Below are positions 18,846-27,830 of a stretch of 64,000 bases of DNA, piece after piece. Source of the DNA: an uncultured Clostridia bacterium (lineage in GTDB: Bacteria > Bacillota > Clostridia > Christensenellales > Borkfalkiaceae); assembly GCA_944368925.1 (NCBI GenBank), contig CALVXG010000007.1, positions 1-64,000 of the forward strand, in the 5' to 3' direction. How positions within the stretch are numbered: position 1 is the first letter of the stretch; each line of letters starts with the position of its first letter. A model generated the notes under the pieces. It was not told the origin of the DNA. It saw only the letters and a list, made by a program, of their open reading frames with translations, and did no database searches. Both the position numbers and the translations under genes were made by a program.

Positions 18846-19886
18846 ATGGCACTTTTGAAAGTGATCGAGTGGACGGAGACGAATTCGGACACCATCGTAC
18901 ATAAAGTAGACATGGCGGGGAACACGATCAACCGCGGCTCGGTGCTGAACGTACGGGAGAGCCAGGTAGCGATTTTCTGTGACAAAGGGCGGATGGCGGA
19001 CGTATTTTTGCCCGGGTATTACAAGCTGGACACGGACAGTATACCCGTACTGACGCGGCTTTTGTCGTGGAAATACGGATTTGAGAAGCCGTTCAAATCG
19101 GACGTATATTTTGTGAACACGCATCAATTCACGAATCAGAAGTGGGGGACGTCGTCGCCGATCATGATCCGTGACAAAGATTACGGAGCGGTGCGGGTGC
19201 GCGGATTCGGGACGTATGCGTTCCGGGTGAAGGACGCGTTCGTATTCATGAAAGAGTTATCGGGGACGTTGTCGTCCTTTTCGACGCGGGACATTACCGA
19301 TTACATACGCAGCATGCTGGTGATGGGGATCTCGGACGCGATCGGGGAGAGCGGGGTACCCGTACTGGACATGGCGGGGAATCTGATGGAGCTGAGCGGC
19401 GCGGTGCGCAAGTCTTTGACGCCGCGGTTTGAGGGAATGGGATTGGAGCTTACGGGCTTCAATTTTGAAAGTTTTTCGTTGCCGCCGGAACTGGAGAAGG
19501 CGCTGGACGAGAGCACGCGGCTTGGGATGATGCGCAAGAACATCGACATTTACACGCAGATGGCGCAGGCGGACGCATTGAAGGAAGCGGCGAAAAATCC
19601 CGGATCTGCGGGCGGAACGATGGGAGCGGGCATCGGCATGGGCATGGGGCTCGGAATGGGTCAGATGTTTGCGAACATGAGCCGAAACATGTCTCAGCCG
19701 CAGCAGGCGCCCGCGGCGCAGGGAGGAAAGCACTGCATTCATTGCGGAGCGGCCCTTTCGCCGAACGCGAAATTCTGTCCCGAATGCGGAAAGCCGACGG
19801 CGTCGGAAGACGTATGTCCCAAATGCGGGGCAAAACTTCCCGCAAACGGCAAGTTCTGTCCCGAATGCGGTGCGAAAATCCGATAA
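18846..19886 (+). CDS. SPFH-domain protein with two C-terminal zinc ribbons (YdjI-like)
   Basis: A 346-residue protein. The N-terminal two thirds is an SPFH/'virion core' type domain (GNTINRGSVLNVRESQVAIFCDKGRMADVFLPGYY near residues 25-60). A Gly/Met-rich linker (about 255-280) leads to two zinc ribbons: CIHCG...CPECG and CPKCG...CPECG. There is no TM segment, so it probably acts at the inner face of the membrane. In Bacillus the related YdjI works with membrane partners to recruit PspA. Here it is followed by two membrane proteins (16 and 22 bp gaps), which resembles that arrangement. The start follows AAGGAAGGTGG. Confidence 0.82.
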   Translation: MALLKVIEWTETNSDTIVHKVDMAGNTINRGSVLNVRESQVAIFCDKGRMADVFLPGYYKLDTDSIPVLTRLLSWKYGFEKPFKSDVYFVNTHQFTNQKWGTSSPIMIRDKDYGAVRVRGFGTYAFRVKDAFVFMKELSGTLSSFSTRDITDYIRSMLVMGISDAIGESGVPVLDMAGNLMELSGAVRKSLTPRFEGMGLELTGFNFESFSLPPELEKALDESTRLGMMRKNIDIYTQMAQADALKEAAKNPGSAGGTMGAGIGMGMGLGMGQMFANMSRNMSQPQQAPAAQGGKHCIHCGAALSPNAKFCPECGKPTASEDVCPKCGAKLPANGKFCPECGAKIR

Positions 19887-19901
19887 CGGGGGTCTGAAAT
19901 T

Positions 19902-20324
19902 ATGACGAAAGAGCAAATCATCATCCTTGTGCTCGCGATCGCGGCGGCCCTGTTGCTGATCGCGTTCATCGCGGTGGCGGCACGCTTTTCGCGCTATAAA
20001 AAGAGCGGCGGAAACTACGCCGACAAGGTGAAGATCGTGGACGGGGTACGCTATTCCCGCGACGACGCCATCACGAAAGACGGCGCCGCCGTCGTCACGC
20101 TCGCACAGGGAGATTTCCTCCTCGAACAGGGGAAAACGTACACCGCCGACAAAAAAGGCGATCTTCTGCCCGGAAAATATACGGCGCTCGCCGCCAGCGA
20201 CGCGTCGCATTCTTTCAAGCTGCGCGCGGGCGGCTACGTCCGCGAGTATTCGCACGGTGATACCATCGTGCTCGCGCAGGGAGATACGGTCTGCGCCGTC
20301 TCCTGCAACGTCATTCTGCGCTGA
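19902..20324 (+). CDS. single-TM membrane protein, unknown
   Basis: A 140-residue protein with one N-terminal TM helix (about residues 5-27), a short basic patch (RFSRYKKS), then a mostly beta-like soluble domain (about 40-140) with no recognised motif. It is the second gene of the SPFH operon. By analogy with SPFH-partner proteins it may anchor or regulate the SPFH protein, but the sequence does not show this. Confidence 0.7.
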   Translation: MTKEQIIILVLAIAAALLLIAFIAVAARFSRYKKSGGNYADKVKIVDGVRYSRDDAITKDGAAVVTLAQGDFLLEQGKTYTADKKGDLLPGKYTALAASDASHSFKLRAGGYVREYSHGDTIVLAQGDTVCAVSCNVILR

Positions 20325-20345
20325 ACGCGCAAAAGGAGTAAAACT

Positions 20346-20789
20346 ATGAGTAAAAAAATTCTGCCCCGTCTGATCGTCGCCCTTTCCTTTCTCGCGGCGG
20401 CCGTTCTGTTTCTCTTGTCCGAACTCATGCCCGATCAGTTCGGAGGCTTCAACCTCGCCTGGGCCGGGCTCATCTTTTCGGGCGCCAGCGGGCTTTCCCT
20501 GCTCCTGGGCGCTCTCTTTACCAAAAATTCGGTCGCCCTTAAAAAGCTGCAGCTTCTTTTGAGCGGCGTCCTTCTCATCGTCGCAGTCCTGTGCCTCGTT
20601 TCCGCACTCGCCCTGCCCGAAAACCTCGTCCTGCCCATTATCCTCGTCGTCGCCGCGGCGGTGCTCGTTTTGAGCATACTCTTTACGGGCGGCAAAAAAT
20701 GGGACGAGGGTGACAACCATAAGGTCGGCTATAAAAACTACTACCAGCGCAAGGCCGAAGAAGAAAAAAAGAATTCGGACGAACAATAG
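20346..20789 (+). CDS. four-TM membrane protein, unknown
   Basis: A 147-residue integral membrane protein with four predicted helices (about residues 8-26, 36-56, 70-90 and 95-115). A charged C-terminal tail ends in a Glu/Lys-rich stretch. It starts after AAAGGAG and ends the SPFH operon, followed by a double terminator. No family recognised. Confidence 0.7.
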   Translation: MSKKILPRLIVALSFLAAAVLFLLSELMPDQFGGFNLAWAGLIFSGASGLSLLLGALFTKNSVALKKLQLLLSGVLLIVAVLCLVSALALPENLVLPIILVVAAAVLVLSILFTGGKKWDEGDNHKVGYKNYYQRKAEEEKKNSDEQ

Positions 20790-20797
20790 CATTTTTA

Positions 20798-20833
20798 CTG
20801 CTTTCCGCAAAATTTGCGGAAAGCAGTTTTTTT
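20798..20833 (+). terminator. SPFH operon terminator
   Basis: The stem CTGCTTTCCGCAAA / complement (20798-20826) is followed by seven T. A second hairpin (arms 20841-20849 and 20869-20877) followed by TTTTTTAT acts as back-up. Confidence 0.9.
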
Positions 20834-21021
20834 GACTCAAATGCGGGCGTTTGCAAAGAAATTGCAACCGCCCGCATTTTTTATGCTCCTAACGGGATTT
20901 TTCCGCAAATTTTCGGCACAAATGTTTCTTTTGCGGCATACAACGGCACTGTGCGGTTTTCGTTTTCGGGTGAAATAGTATACATTTGTCGATTAAAAAT
21001 AAAATTTTTTGTGTAACTGTC

Positions 21022-21050
21022 TTGACAAACGGAGAAAAAGAGGGTACAAT
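21022..21050 (+). promoter_or_regulatory. lipoprotein gene promoter
   Basis: TTGACA (21022-21027), 17 bp, TACAAT (21045-21050), 43 bp before the start codon. Confidence 0.87.
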
Positions 21051-21092
21051 GCAAGTGTCATCGGAAGATGAACAACCTATTTCGGAGGAATT

Positions 21093-22121
21093 ATGAAGAA
21101 GTTTCTGACATTGGCGGCAGCGCTCATTCTGAGCGTAGTATTTACCGTTTTTGCGGGGTGTTCGACGGCGCTGGAAAAGGGCAAGATCGAAGGCGACTAT
21201 AAAGAACCCACGCAGGAAGAGCTGGAGACGGCGCTCCGTTCGCTGGAAGGGAGCACGATGTTCGGGGATACAGAGCAGGCGGACTGGGAATTCGGCATCA
21301 AGTTGGGGGGCAATTTCGATGCGAACGTGACGATGGGGGAAAGCGAGCTTACGGCGAGCGGAAACCTTTCCTTCCAGGAGAAGGTCAGCAAAGGCGAGGA
21401 AGGGCTTTCCATGCTGGGCAAGGGAGAGCTTTCCTTAAAGGTGAAAGCTCCCGCGGAAATGACGGACGAGGCGATCGACCTTGACGTGTCCGCGGACATT
21501 TACAACGATTCTTCTTATGTCTATTTAAACGCGCAGGTAAAATCGGACGGAAAAACGGAAGAAGTGAAGGTCAAGACGGCGTTTGCGCCTCTCTTTGACG
21601 GTGTTTTTGGTGCAGAAGCCGCGGACACGGGCGCCCTTGCGCTGACGGACGGAGAGGAAAGCGCGAGCGCGACGATCGGAATTTCGGCGGAAGAGCTTCT
21701 GGCTTTTGCGGCGAAGTGGAAGGTAAACATCGGTCTGGACACGAGCGACGGCGTGAAACTGCGGCTTTCCGCGAGCGAGGAGACGTTCACCAAAATTCTG
21801 AACGCCGTTCTTCAAAAGATCATGGGAGTCACGGCGGGCACGCCCTTTGACGCGAGTGATCTGATCACGCTTTCGGAAAGCACGTTCGAACTGTACCTGC
21901 AGGCGGACAAAGACGGGCGTTTTGCCGCCGCGGCGGCGAACGTATCGCTGCAATGCTCGATCGGCCTTCCCGCCGCAAACGAGACGGCAGAGGGGACGAA
22001 AGTCAACGTCGATATCGGCGGGGCGTTCTACGTCGAAACCAAACTTTCCGACTTCAGCCTTCCCGAAGGCATTGCGGACGATCCCTCGTACACGCAGCAA
22101 ACACCCAACCAGCCCTTTTAA
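21093..22121 (+). CDS. secreted lipoprotein, unknown function
   Basis: A 342-residue lipoprotein: a lipoprotein signal peptide ends in the lipobox FAGC (Cys22). The mature part is acidic, rich in Thr, Ser and Glu, with many short beta-like segments and no recognised domain. Similar DUF-type lipoproteins are common in gut Clostridia, but I cannot name a family. It stands alone: GGAGG 5-6 nt before ATG 21093, own promoter and own terminator. It would sit on the outer face of the membrane. Confidence 0.8.
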   Translation: MKKFLTLAAALILSVVFTVFAGCSTALEKGKIEGDYKEPTQEELETALRSLEGSTMFGDTEQADWEFGIKLGGNFDANVTMGESELTASGNLSFQEKVSKGEEGLSMLGKGELSLKVKAPAEMTDEAIDLDVSADIYNDSSYVYLNAQVKSDGKTEEVKVKTAFAPLFDGVFGAEAADTGALALTDGEESASATIGISAEELLAFAAKWKVNIGLDTSDGVKLRLSASEETFTKILNAVLQKIMGVTAGTPFDASDLITLSESTFELYLQADKDGRFAAAAANVSLQCSIGLPAANETAEGTKVNVDIGGAFYVETKLSDFSLPEGIADDPSYTQQTPNQPF

Positions 22122-22185
22122 AAAATACGGCAATCTTTTTTAAAATCACCCCGCCGCGCACGCGCGGCGGGGTGGTTTGCAATCT

Positions 22186-22224
22186 GCCCGACGGCGCAAA
22201 AATTTGCGCCGTCGGGCATTTTTT
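22186..22224 (+). terminator. lipoprotein gene terminator
   Basis: A perfect 15-bp stem (GCCCGACGGCGCAAA and complement, 22186-22217) is followed by TTTTTTCTTTTT. A smaller GC hairpin (22149-22173) precedes it. Confidence 0.9.
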
Positions 22225-23268
22225 CTTTTTGCTGCTTTTTTCGGAAAGGAACGGGAGCGACCCGCCGCGCAAACTTCGAAACGCCCGCAATTTACGCCGA
22301 TCAGCCGCCCAAAAAAAGAAAAGCAAAGGCGCATTTTTTTTATTCCGAAAACCCGCCACGACGCTTGCCGAATTCTCAAAAACAGATCGGGAAAAAGCCT
22401 TTGCGAAGCGCGGAAATTTGAAACCTCGTTTTTGCCGCTTAATTAAGGCTGTACGCCGCGCAATCCTTTTTTATGAGTATCTGACCGAAAAAACATATTC
22501 CGCGCTTTTACGCCGCATTTACGGCCTTTCTGCGCGGCTTCGCTTTTTCAGAGTTTGCGGGTATCGCGCGGCAGGCAGCAGGGGAGGGCGGTTTTTCCGA
22601 CTGTGGGCACACATGAGAGGAACGGAGAGACGGAACTCCCGAAGAAAAAAGGGCAAATGCCGTACAGTCGGCGCAGAGGTTTCAATTTTGCAGGCTGTGG
22701 GCGCACATGAGAAAAGAAGAGCAGACGCGCAACCCGCGAGCGCACATGAGAGGAACGGAAAAACCTTAAAGAAAAAGCGGGTAAACGCCGCACAGGCAGA
22801 GCAGTGGGGCAGTTATGTAGGCCGCGTCCGCCATGAGAGGTGCGGGAAACGGAAAAACCGAAGAAAAAGAGAAATAAAACGCCGTGCGGGCGGGCAATTT
22901 TTCAGACGCGCAGGCCGTAGCCGCCCGTCAGAGGATCGCGGAAGAGAAAAATTTCGGGCGGAAAGAGGGTGAAGGTCATATAAGAGACGATGATGACGGC
23001 GATTCCCGCGAGCGCGGCGATGTTCCAGCCCTTTTTCAAGGGCGGAAGGGTTAGAATGCGATAAGCCGCCGCGAACGCGGCAAAGACGGACACAAAATAG
23101 ACGGCGATAAATAAACGGGATACAAGGAAAAAAGGGTAAAACGCGAAACGCGGACGAGGGGAAATACTCGCGCGATGAAAAAAAGTAAAACAGGTAGGAC
23201 GGCAACACGGGAAAAAGGCAAAGAGAATGAGCGGAAGCGAGGGGAAAGGCAAAAAAAGCGCAAAAAGG
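22225..23268. other. gene-free stretch with CACATGAGAGGAACGG repeats
   Basis: About 1 kb without a credible gene, purine-rich on the plus strand. The word CACATGAG recurs at 22610, 22704 and 22743, with a related CCATGAGAGG at 22831. Two of these extend to CACATGAGAGGAACGG. They are irregularly spaced, so this is an interspersed rather than a tandem family. Confidence 0.5.
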
Positions 23269-23293
23269 GGAGCCGCAAAAATTGCGGCTCCCG
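23269..23293 (-). terminator. MATE gene terminator
   Basis: The stem GGGAGCCGCAA / complement is followed on the minus strand by CTTTTTG, about 45 bp after the stop codon. Confidence 0.8.
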
Positions 23294-23339
23294 AAAAGCG
23301 TTTTTGTATTTTTGAGGAGAAAAACGGTTTTTCCGTTTT

Positions 23340-24743
23340 TTATGCCTGCCCCTGCAGGGCGGCCGCTTTGGCGGCTTCGGCGGCGTCAATCTTGCGGAAT
23401 TCTTTGCGCCGCACGATGATCAGACAGACGGTGTGCGCGAGAATGGTCACGATCCAGCTGATCGGGTAGGAAAGGTACAGATTGACGAGCGTCCGGTTGG
23501 CGGCAAAGAAAGTGTAAATGTACACGACGCGCAGGCCGCACACGCCCACGATCGCCATGCACATGGGCAGGACGGAATGTCCCATGCCGCGCATGGAGCC
23601 GACCAGCACTTCCATGATGCCGCACAGACAGTAGGTGGTACAGATGACGCTCATGCGTTCCACGCCCAGGGCGATGACTTCGGGCGATTGGGTGTAAATG
23701 CCGAGGAAGAACGTTCCTCCCAGGTACACGCCCATGCCCAGGGCAAGGCCGATCATTGTGGCGATCAGAAGGCTGTTCCAGAGCACGGTATCGATGTTTT
23801 TCTTGATATGCGCGCCGTAATTCTGGCCCGTAAAGGTCAAACACGCCTGCGAGACGGCGTTCATGGTCGTGTAGACGAACCCTTCGATGTTTGCCGATTC
23901 CGCGTTCGCCGTGATCGCCACTTCCCCGAACGAGTTGATGGAAGACTGAATGATCACGTTCGAAAAGGAGAAAATACACCCCTGCACGCCCGCGGGCAAG
24001 CCGATGCGCAGAATGTCGCCCAGCGCGTCTTTATGAATGCGCAGCGAACGCAGGCGCAGTCTGCAATGCCCTTTCAGCCGCACGAGATGCACGATCACCA
24101 GCGTGGACGAGATCATCTGCGCGATCACCGTGCCGAGCGCCACGCCCGCCACGTCCATCTTGCACACCGCCACGAAAAATATGTTCAGTCCCACGTTGGA
24201 TATGCCCGCCGCACACAAAAACAGCAGGGGATTTTTGGAATCTCCCCGCGCACGGCATAGGGACGAGCCGAAATTGTACAAAAGATTGAAGGGCATTCCC
24301 GCAAAATAAATCTGCAGATACAGCGTCGAAAGGGGCAGAACACTGTCCGCCGGCACGTTCATCAGCAAAAGCAGGTATTTCGAACAGCACACCCCGAATA
24401 CGCCCACGATCACCCCGCCGATCAGGCTAAGACAGACCGCCGTATGCACCACCCGATCCAGCATCTCTTCGTTTTTCGCTCCGATCCAGCGCGCTGCCGC
24501 CGTACACGATCCCACCGAAAGGCCCAAAAACAGGTTGACCGTCAGATTGATCAGCGACCCCGTCGACCCCACGGCCCCCGCCGATACGTCGCTCGCAAAC
24601 CGCCCCAAAACGATGATGTCCGAAGCATTGTACAAAAGCTGCAAAATTCCCGTCAGCATGATCGGCAGCGAAAATAAAAATATCTTCCCGAACAGCGGCC
24701 GCGCCGTCATGTCCAGTTCTTTGCTCTTTTTCCTTTCCCACAT
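23340..24743 (-). CDS. MATE family efflux transporter
   Basis: A 467-residue, 12-TM antiporter of the multidrug and toxin extrusion family. The N-terminus (DMTARPLFGKIFLFSLPIMLTGILQLLYNASD) is typical. Two similar halves follow, the second starting near GDILRIGLPAGVQGCIFSF. Substrates cannot be read from sequence. The start is probably ATG 24743: it lies only about 3 bases after the predicted transcription start, so the mRNA appears nearly leaderless. A Met 11 codons further in also lacks a ribosome site. The longer upstream frame would read through the promoter and is rejected. Confidence 0.9.
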   Translation of the reverse strand: MWERKKSKELDMTARPLFGKIFLFSLPIMLTGILQLLYNASDIIVLGRFASDVSAGAVGSTGSLINLTVNLFLGLSVGSCTAAARWIGAKNEEMLDRVVHTAVCLSLIGGVIVGVFGVCCSKYLLLLMNVPADSVLPLSTLYLQIYFAGMPFNLLYNFGSSLCRARGDSKNPLLFLCAAGISNVGLNIFFVAVCKMDVAGVALGTVIAQMISSTLVIVHLVRLKGHCRLRLRSLRIHKDALGDILRIGLPAGVQGCIFSFSNVIIQSSINSFGEVAITANAESANIEGFVYTTMNAVSQACLTFTGQNYGAHIKKNIDTVLWNSLLIATMIGLALGMGVYLGGTFFLGIYTQSPEVIALGVERMSVICTTYCLCGIMEVLVGSMRGMGHSVLPMCMAIVGVCGLRVVYIYTFFAANRTLVNLYLSYPISWIVTILAHTVCLIIVRRKEFRKIDAAEAAKAAALQGQA

Positions 24744-24752
24744 AGCCAAAAC

Positions 24753-24781
24753 ATTATAGTACGCAAAACCGCTTTTGTCAA
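24753..24781 (-). promoter_or_regulatory. MATE gene promoter
   Basis: TTGACA (24776-24781), 17 bp, TATAAT (24753-24758) on the minus strand. Transcription would start near 24746, almost at the start codon. Confidence 0.88.
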
Positions 24782-24870
24782 AGTTTTCCCGCCGCTTGCC
24801 TTCCTTTTTTGCAATTTCTTTTCCCTTTTCCGTTTCCCTTCCCCCCGCCTTGAAAATATTTTCCCCTTTA

Positions 24871-24900
24871 TTGACAGCACCCGAACGATTATGATAGAAT
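24871..24900 (+). promoter_or_regulatory. possible promoter of small ORF
   Basis: TTGACA (24871-24876), 18 bp, TAGAAT (24895-24900) on the plus strand, 82 bp before a small frame with a ribosome site. Confidence 0.5.
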
Positions 24901-24982
24901 ATTATAAAAGCTAAAACGTAATCGTAATTCTCGGTATCTGTTTTCACACTCGGACAAAAAAGAGAAGGAAGAGGAGAGAATA

Positions 24983-25102
24983 TTGGGTAAAAAACATATC
25001 TGTAAAGCATATCCGCATTTAATTTTTTATATTAATTTGAATTTCAGAACAAAGTACAAAACAGGCGAAGAAATTTTACGCAAAAAGAAACTGCTTAGGT
25101 AA
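24983..25102 (+). CDS. candidate 39-residue basic small protein
   Basis: A TTG-started frame preceded by GAGGAGAG at 5-6 nt spacing and by a promoter-like sequence at 24871. The product has 39 residues, is strongly basic (Lys/Arg-rich C-terminus ending KKKLLR) and has a short hydrophobic centre (LIFYIN). I recognise no family. A bidirectional terminator follows at 25172. It is supported only by the signals around it; chance is possible. Confidence 0.35.
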   Translation: MGKKHICKAYPHLIFYINLNFRTKYKTGEEILRKKKLLR

Positions 25103-25171
25103 AATTTCGCGCGCCTTGCGCAGAGAAAGCAGGGGAGTGCGAAATTTAAAAATTCCTTATAAAAAGAAAAA

Positions 25172-25201
25172 CCGCGCCGTTTGCATCTGCAAACGGCGCG
25201 G
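25172..25201. terminator. bidirectional terminator (jag side and small ORF side)
   Basis: A perfect 14-bp stem CCGCGCCGTTTGCA / complement. On the minus strand it is followed by TTTTTCTTTTTA, ending the dnaN-to-jag block; on the plus strand by ATATTTTTATT. Confidence 0.88.
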
Positions 25202-25207
25202 ATATTT

Positions 25208-26089
25208 TTATTCTTCGTCTTTTTGAGGTTTGTCGTCCGCCTTCACGTCGTTCGCGTTCCCGAGGAACGTCCCGAAATAGGGCTGACGCTTGGAACGGGG
25301 CAGTCCCGATACGCGCGGTTTGTCGTCGCGCGAACCGAACTTGCGGTCGCGGTCAAACCCGCCTTTGCCGCCGCGCCTGTCGTCCCTGCGGTCACGGTTG
25401 AATCCGCCCTTGCGGTCGCGGTCGAAACGAGGTTTCCCGCCCCGTCTTTCCGGCCTGTCCGCTCCCGGTTTCAGATTGTTCGGGATCACCACGATAAAGC
25501 GGTTGGGCTCTTTCCCTTCGCTCGCCGTCTTCACTTCCGTGCTGTCCGCAAGCGTCGCGTGTATGATGCGCCGCTCGTAGGGGGTCATCGGCTCGAGCGA
25601 AACTTTCCTGCCCAGACGCACCGCCTTCTCCGCCAGCTTCTGCGCCAGTCTGCGCAGCGTCTGTTCGCGCTTTTCGCGGTAGTTTTCGCAGTCGACCACC
25701 ACGCGCTTGTATTCCTCGCGCCCGATGTTCGCCACCGCGCCCGCCAACACCTGCAACGCGTCCAGCACTTCGCCCCTGTGCCCGATCAGCGCATAATTGT
25801 TGCTCGTCACCACGTCGATCTTCGTGTTTTCTTCGTTTTCTTCCAGATCCGTCGTCGCGTTCACGCCCAAAAGGTCAAACAACCCTTCCAAAAACGCCAC
25901 GGCTCGCTCGCCGTCCGTCTTCTTTTTGGAAACTTTCACGCGCGCGGGCGTCCCTTTGCTGAACAGTCCGCCTTTCTTCCCTTCTTCCAGGACTTTGATC
26001 TCCGCTTCTTCCCGCGTAAGCCCCAGCGTTTTCAGCCCGTTCTCGACGGCTTCGTCCACCGTCTTTCCGCTGAATTCGTATTCCGTCAT
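25208..26089 (-). CDS. jag: Jag/KhpB RNA-binding protein
   Basis: A 293-residue RNA-binding protein that typically pairs with KhpA and affects cell envelope and division. Domain order: Jag_N (about residues 1-50), a KH domain (about 75-145, with the loop GHRGEVLDALQ), then R3H (about 150-205). A long Arg/Gly/Asp tail (RRGGKPRFDRDRKGG type repeats, about 215-265) is longer than in Bacillus and resembles RGG RNA-binding tails. Its ATG overlaps the yidC stop codon (ATGA), so the two are translationally coupled, the usual yidC-jag pairing. Confidence 0.95.
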   Translation of the reverse strand: MTEYEFSGKTVDEAVENGLKTLGLTREEAEIKVLEEGKKGGLFSKGTPARVKVSKKKTDGERAVAFLEGLFDLLGVNATTDLEENEENTKIDVVTSNNYALIGHRGEVLDALQVLAGAVANIGREEYKRVVVDCENYREKREQTLRRLAQKLAEKAVRLGRKVSLEPMTPYERRIIHATLADSTEVKTASEGKEPNRFIVVIPNNLKPGADRPERRGGKPRFDRDRKGGFNRDRRDDRRGGKGGFDRDRKFGSRDDKPRVSGLPRSKRQPYFGTFLGNANDVKADDKPQKDEE

Positions 26090-27471
26090 TGCTTTTTCCC
26101 TCCGTTCCGCGTGTTCTCCGGCTTTCTCGCCGCCTGCGGAATCCGCTTATTATATTTTTCCTGTATTTCCCGTTCCTCGATCGCACGGAATTTCTTATCG
26201 ATCACAAGATTGATCAGCAGGGTACTCACGATCCCGTAAAAACTGCTCACGATCATGTAGATGGAAAACGCCGCACTGTAAAAGAACGAGAATATACCGA
26301 ACATGATCGGCATGATGATCATCATCATTTTCTGCGTCTTCTGCCCGCGCCCGTCCGCCGTCTGCAATTCGTTCTGCGCCTTTTGGCTCTTCATCAGAAT
26401 AAACTGCGAGAGGAACATCGACCCGATGGAAATCACGATCAGAATATAATATCCGTTCGCCGCACTCTTTTCCGCCGTGAGATTTTTCGTCACCTCGTCG
26501 AAAAGATCCTGGCTCACGCCCGATTCTTTCTGCACGGGGTGCTGGTAACTCGTATCCGGCAGCCAAATGTTTTTCACCCACAAAAAGTGCGAGTTCTTCG
26601 TCTCATACTGCGCCTGCGCCGCATTCCGCCCGATCCTGCGCATCGCCAGAACCGCCTGCTCGTCGCGGGAAAGATCTTTCCCTTCCTCGCTCTCCTGCGC
26701 CCACGCCAATGCGTCCGCAACCGTCTTGTCTTCGCCGCTTTCCGCCGCCGCAAACACCGCGTCCGTCCGCACATAATACACGGGATCGCCCGCTTCGATC
26801 TGCTCCCATTCCGCCGCTTCGTTCATGATGTTCCCGTCGGAAGGGTTCAGCCCGTCGGGAAGATTCGCCGTCCGCGTAAGAACCACACGCAAAAGCTTGT
26901 CCGCACTTTCGTACGTCTCCGTGCGCGTATAGAGCCACGTGCCGTCTTCGTTGGCACTGTCCGCCTTCTTATACGAAACCGTCGTCGGCTGCATGTCCGT
27001 CAGATCGGGCGCGTACGCCGTCACCGCACTGTTGTACGCCGCCGTCATGTTGCGGTATACGTCCACGTTCGTGTACGCCGAATAGTCGGAAAAAGCCCCC
27101 AATACCACCATGAACAGAACAAGCGTCACGATCATGGGCAGGCAGGCCCCCCAGAGCGAATACCCGTTCTTCTTGTACATTTCCATCATCTTGGAATTGT
27201 ACATCTGCTGGTCGTTCTGGTATTGTTTCTGCAATTTTTCCAGCTGCGGGCGCATTTTTTCCATTTTCAGGCTGTTCTTGCGCATCGCCGACTTGGAATA
27301 AATATCCAGCGGCAGGGTAATGGTCTTGAGTATCAGCGTAAAGAGCACGATCCCCAGCCCCACGTTCGGCACCAGTTCCACGATCCACTTTACGATGTTC
27401 CCCAAAAAATTCAATCCTTCCCCGAATGCCGCGTCGTGAATGAAGATGGTCGCATCCAATAAATATAACAT
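26086..27471 (-). CDS. yidC: YidC/OxaA membrane protein insertase, with large insertion
   Basis: It inserts membrane proteins, alone or with Sec. The family core is clear: a TM near residues 36-56, the cytoplasmic coiled-coil loop (about 60-105), a TM (110-128), then FLWVKNIWLPD at 296-306 and further TMs. The hydrophilic-groove position usually holding Arg appears as Lys49 (TLILKTITLPL). Between residues about 130 and 292 lies an extracytoplasmic, Asp/Glu/Ala-rich segment not present in ordinary Gram-positive YidC (461 versus about 260 residues). There is no lipobox, unlike SpoIIIJ. It is coupled to jag by a 4-bp overlap. Confidence 0.95.
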   Translation of the reverse strand: MLYLLDATIFIHDAAFGEGLNFLGNIVKWIVELVPNVGLGIVLFTLILKTITLPLDIYSKSAMRKNSLKMEKMRPQLEKLQKQYQNDQQMYNSKMMEMYKKNGYSLWGACLPMIVTLVLFMVVLGAFSDYSAYTNVDVYRNMTAAYNSAVTAYAPDLTDMQPTTVSYKKADSANEDGTWLYTRTETYESADKLLRVVLTRTANLPDGLNPSDGNIMNEAAEWEQIEAGDPVYYVRTDAVFAAAESGEDKTVADALAWAQESEEGKDLSRDEQAVLAMRRIGRNAAQAQYETKNSHFLWVKNIWLPDTSYQHPVQKESGVSQDLFDEVTKNLTAEKSAANGYYILIVISIGSMFLSQFILMKSQKAQNELQTADGRGQKTQKMMMIIMPIMFGIFSFFYSAAFSIYMIVSSFYGIVSTLLINLVIDKKFRAIEEREIQEKYNKRIPQAARKPENTRNGGKKQ

Positions 27472-27536
27472 TGTTTTCTTAAATCCAAATTAAATTTTCG
27501 GCGCGGGCCCGCGCGGCTCGCCGAATGCGGGCACGG

Positions 27537-27830
27537 TCAGTACAGCCAGCGCACTTTGAAATAATTCTCCGGAACAGGGTCGTATCCCCCCTTCGAAAAG
27601 GGGTTGCAGCGCAATATGCGCCAGCTTCCGAGCAAAATCCCGATCAGTACCCCGTGATTGTTGATCGCTTCCAGCATGTACTGCGAACACGTCGGCCGGT
27701 ACAGACACGTCTTGTGTGAAAAATATTTCTGGTAAAAGACGATCAGATGCATGCACGCCATCTTGACGTACGGTTTCAATACCGTCCTGCGAAGGTATTT
27801 CCACGCCCTGCGCACGTCCTGCCGCGTCAT
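27537..27830 (-). CDS. yidD: YidD membrane protein insertion efficiency factor
   Basis: A 97-residue small protein of the YidD family, which assists YidC-dependent insertion. The signature Cys-rich region [15 protein letters not shown] and [14 protein letters not shown] are present. The N-terminal extension [15 protein letters not shown] is basic and amphipathic. I chose ATG 27830 because it overlaps the rnpA stop (ATGA), the usual arrangement; the longer frame upstream runs through rnpA. It lies 65 bp before yidC. Confidence 0.95.
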   Translation of the reverse strand: MTRQDVRRAWKYLRRTVLKPYVKMACMHLIVFYQKYFSHKTCLYRPTCSQYMLEAINNHGVLIGILLGSWRILRCNPFSKGGYDPVPENYFKVRWLY

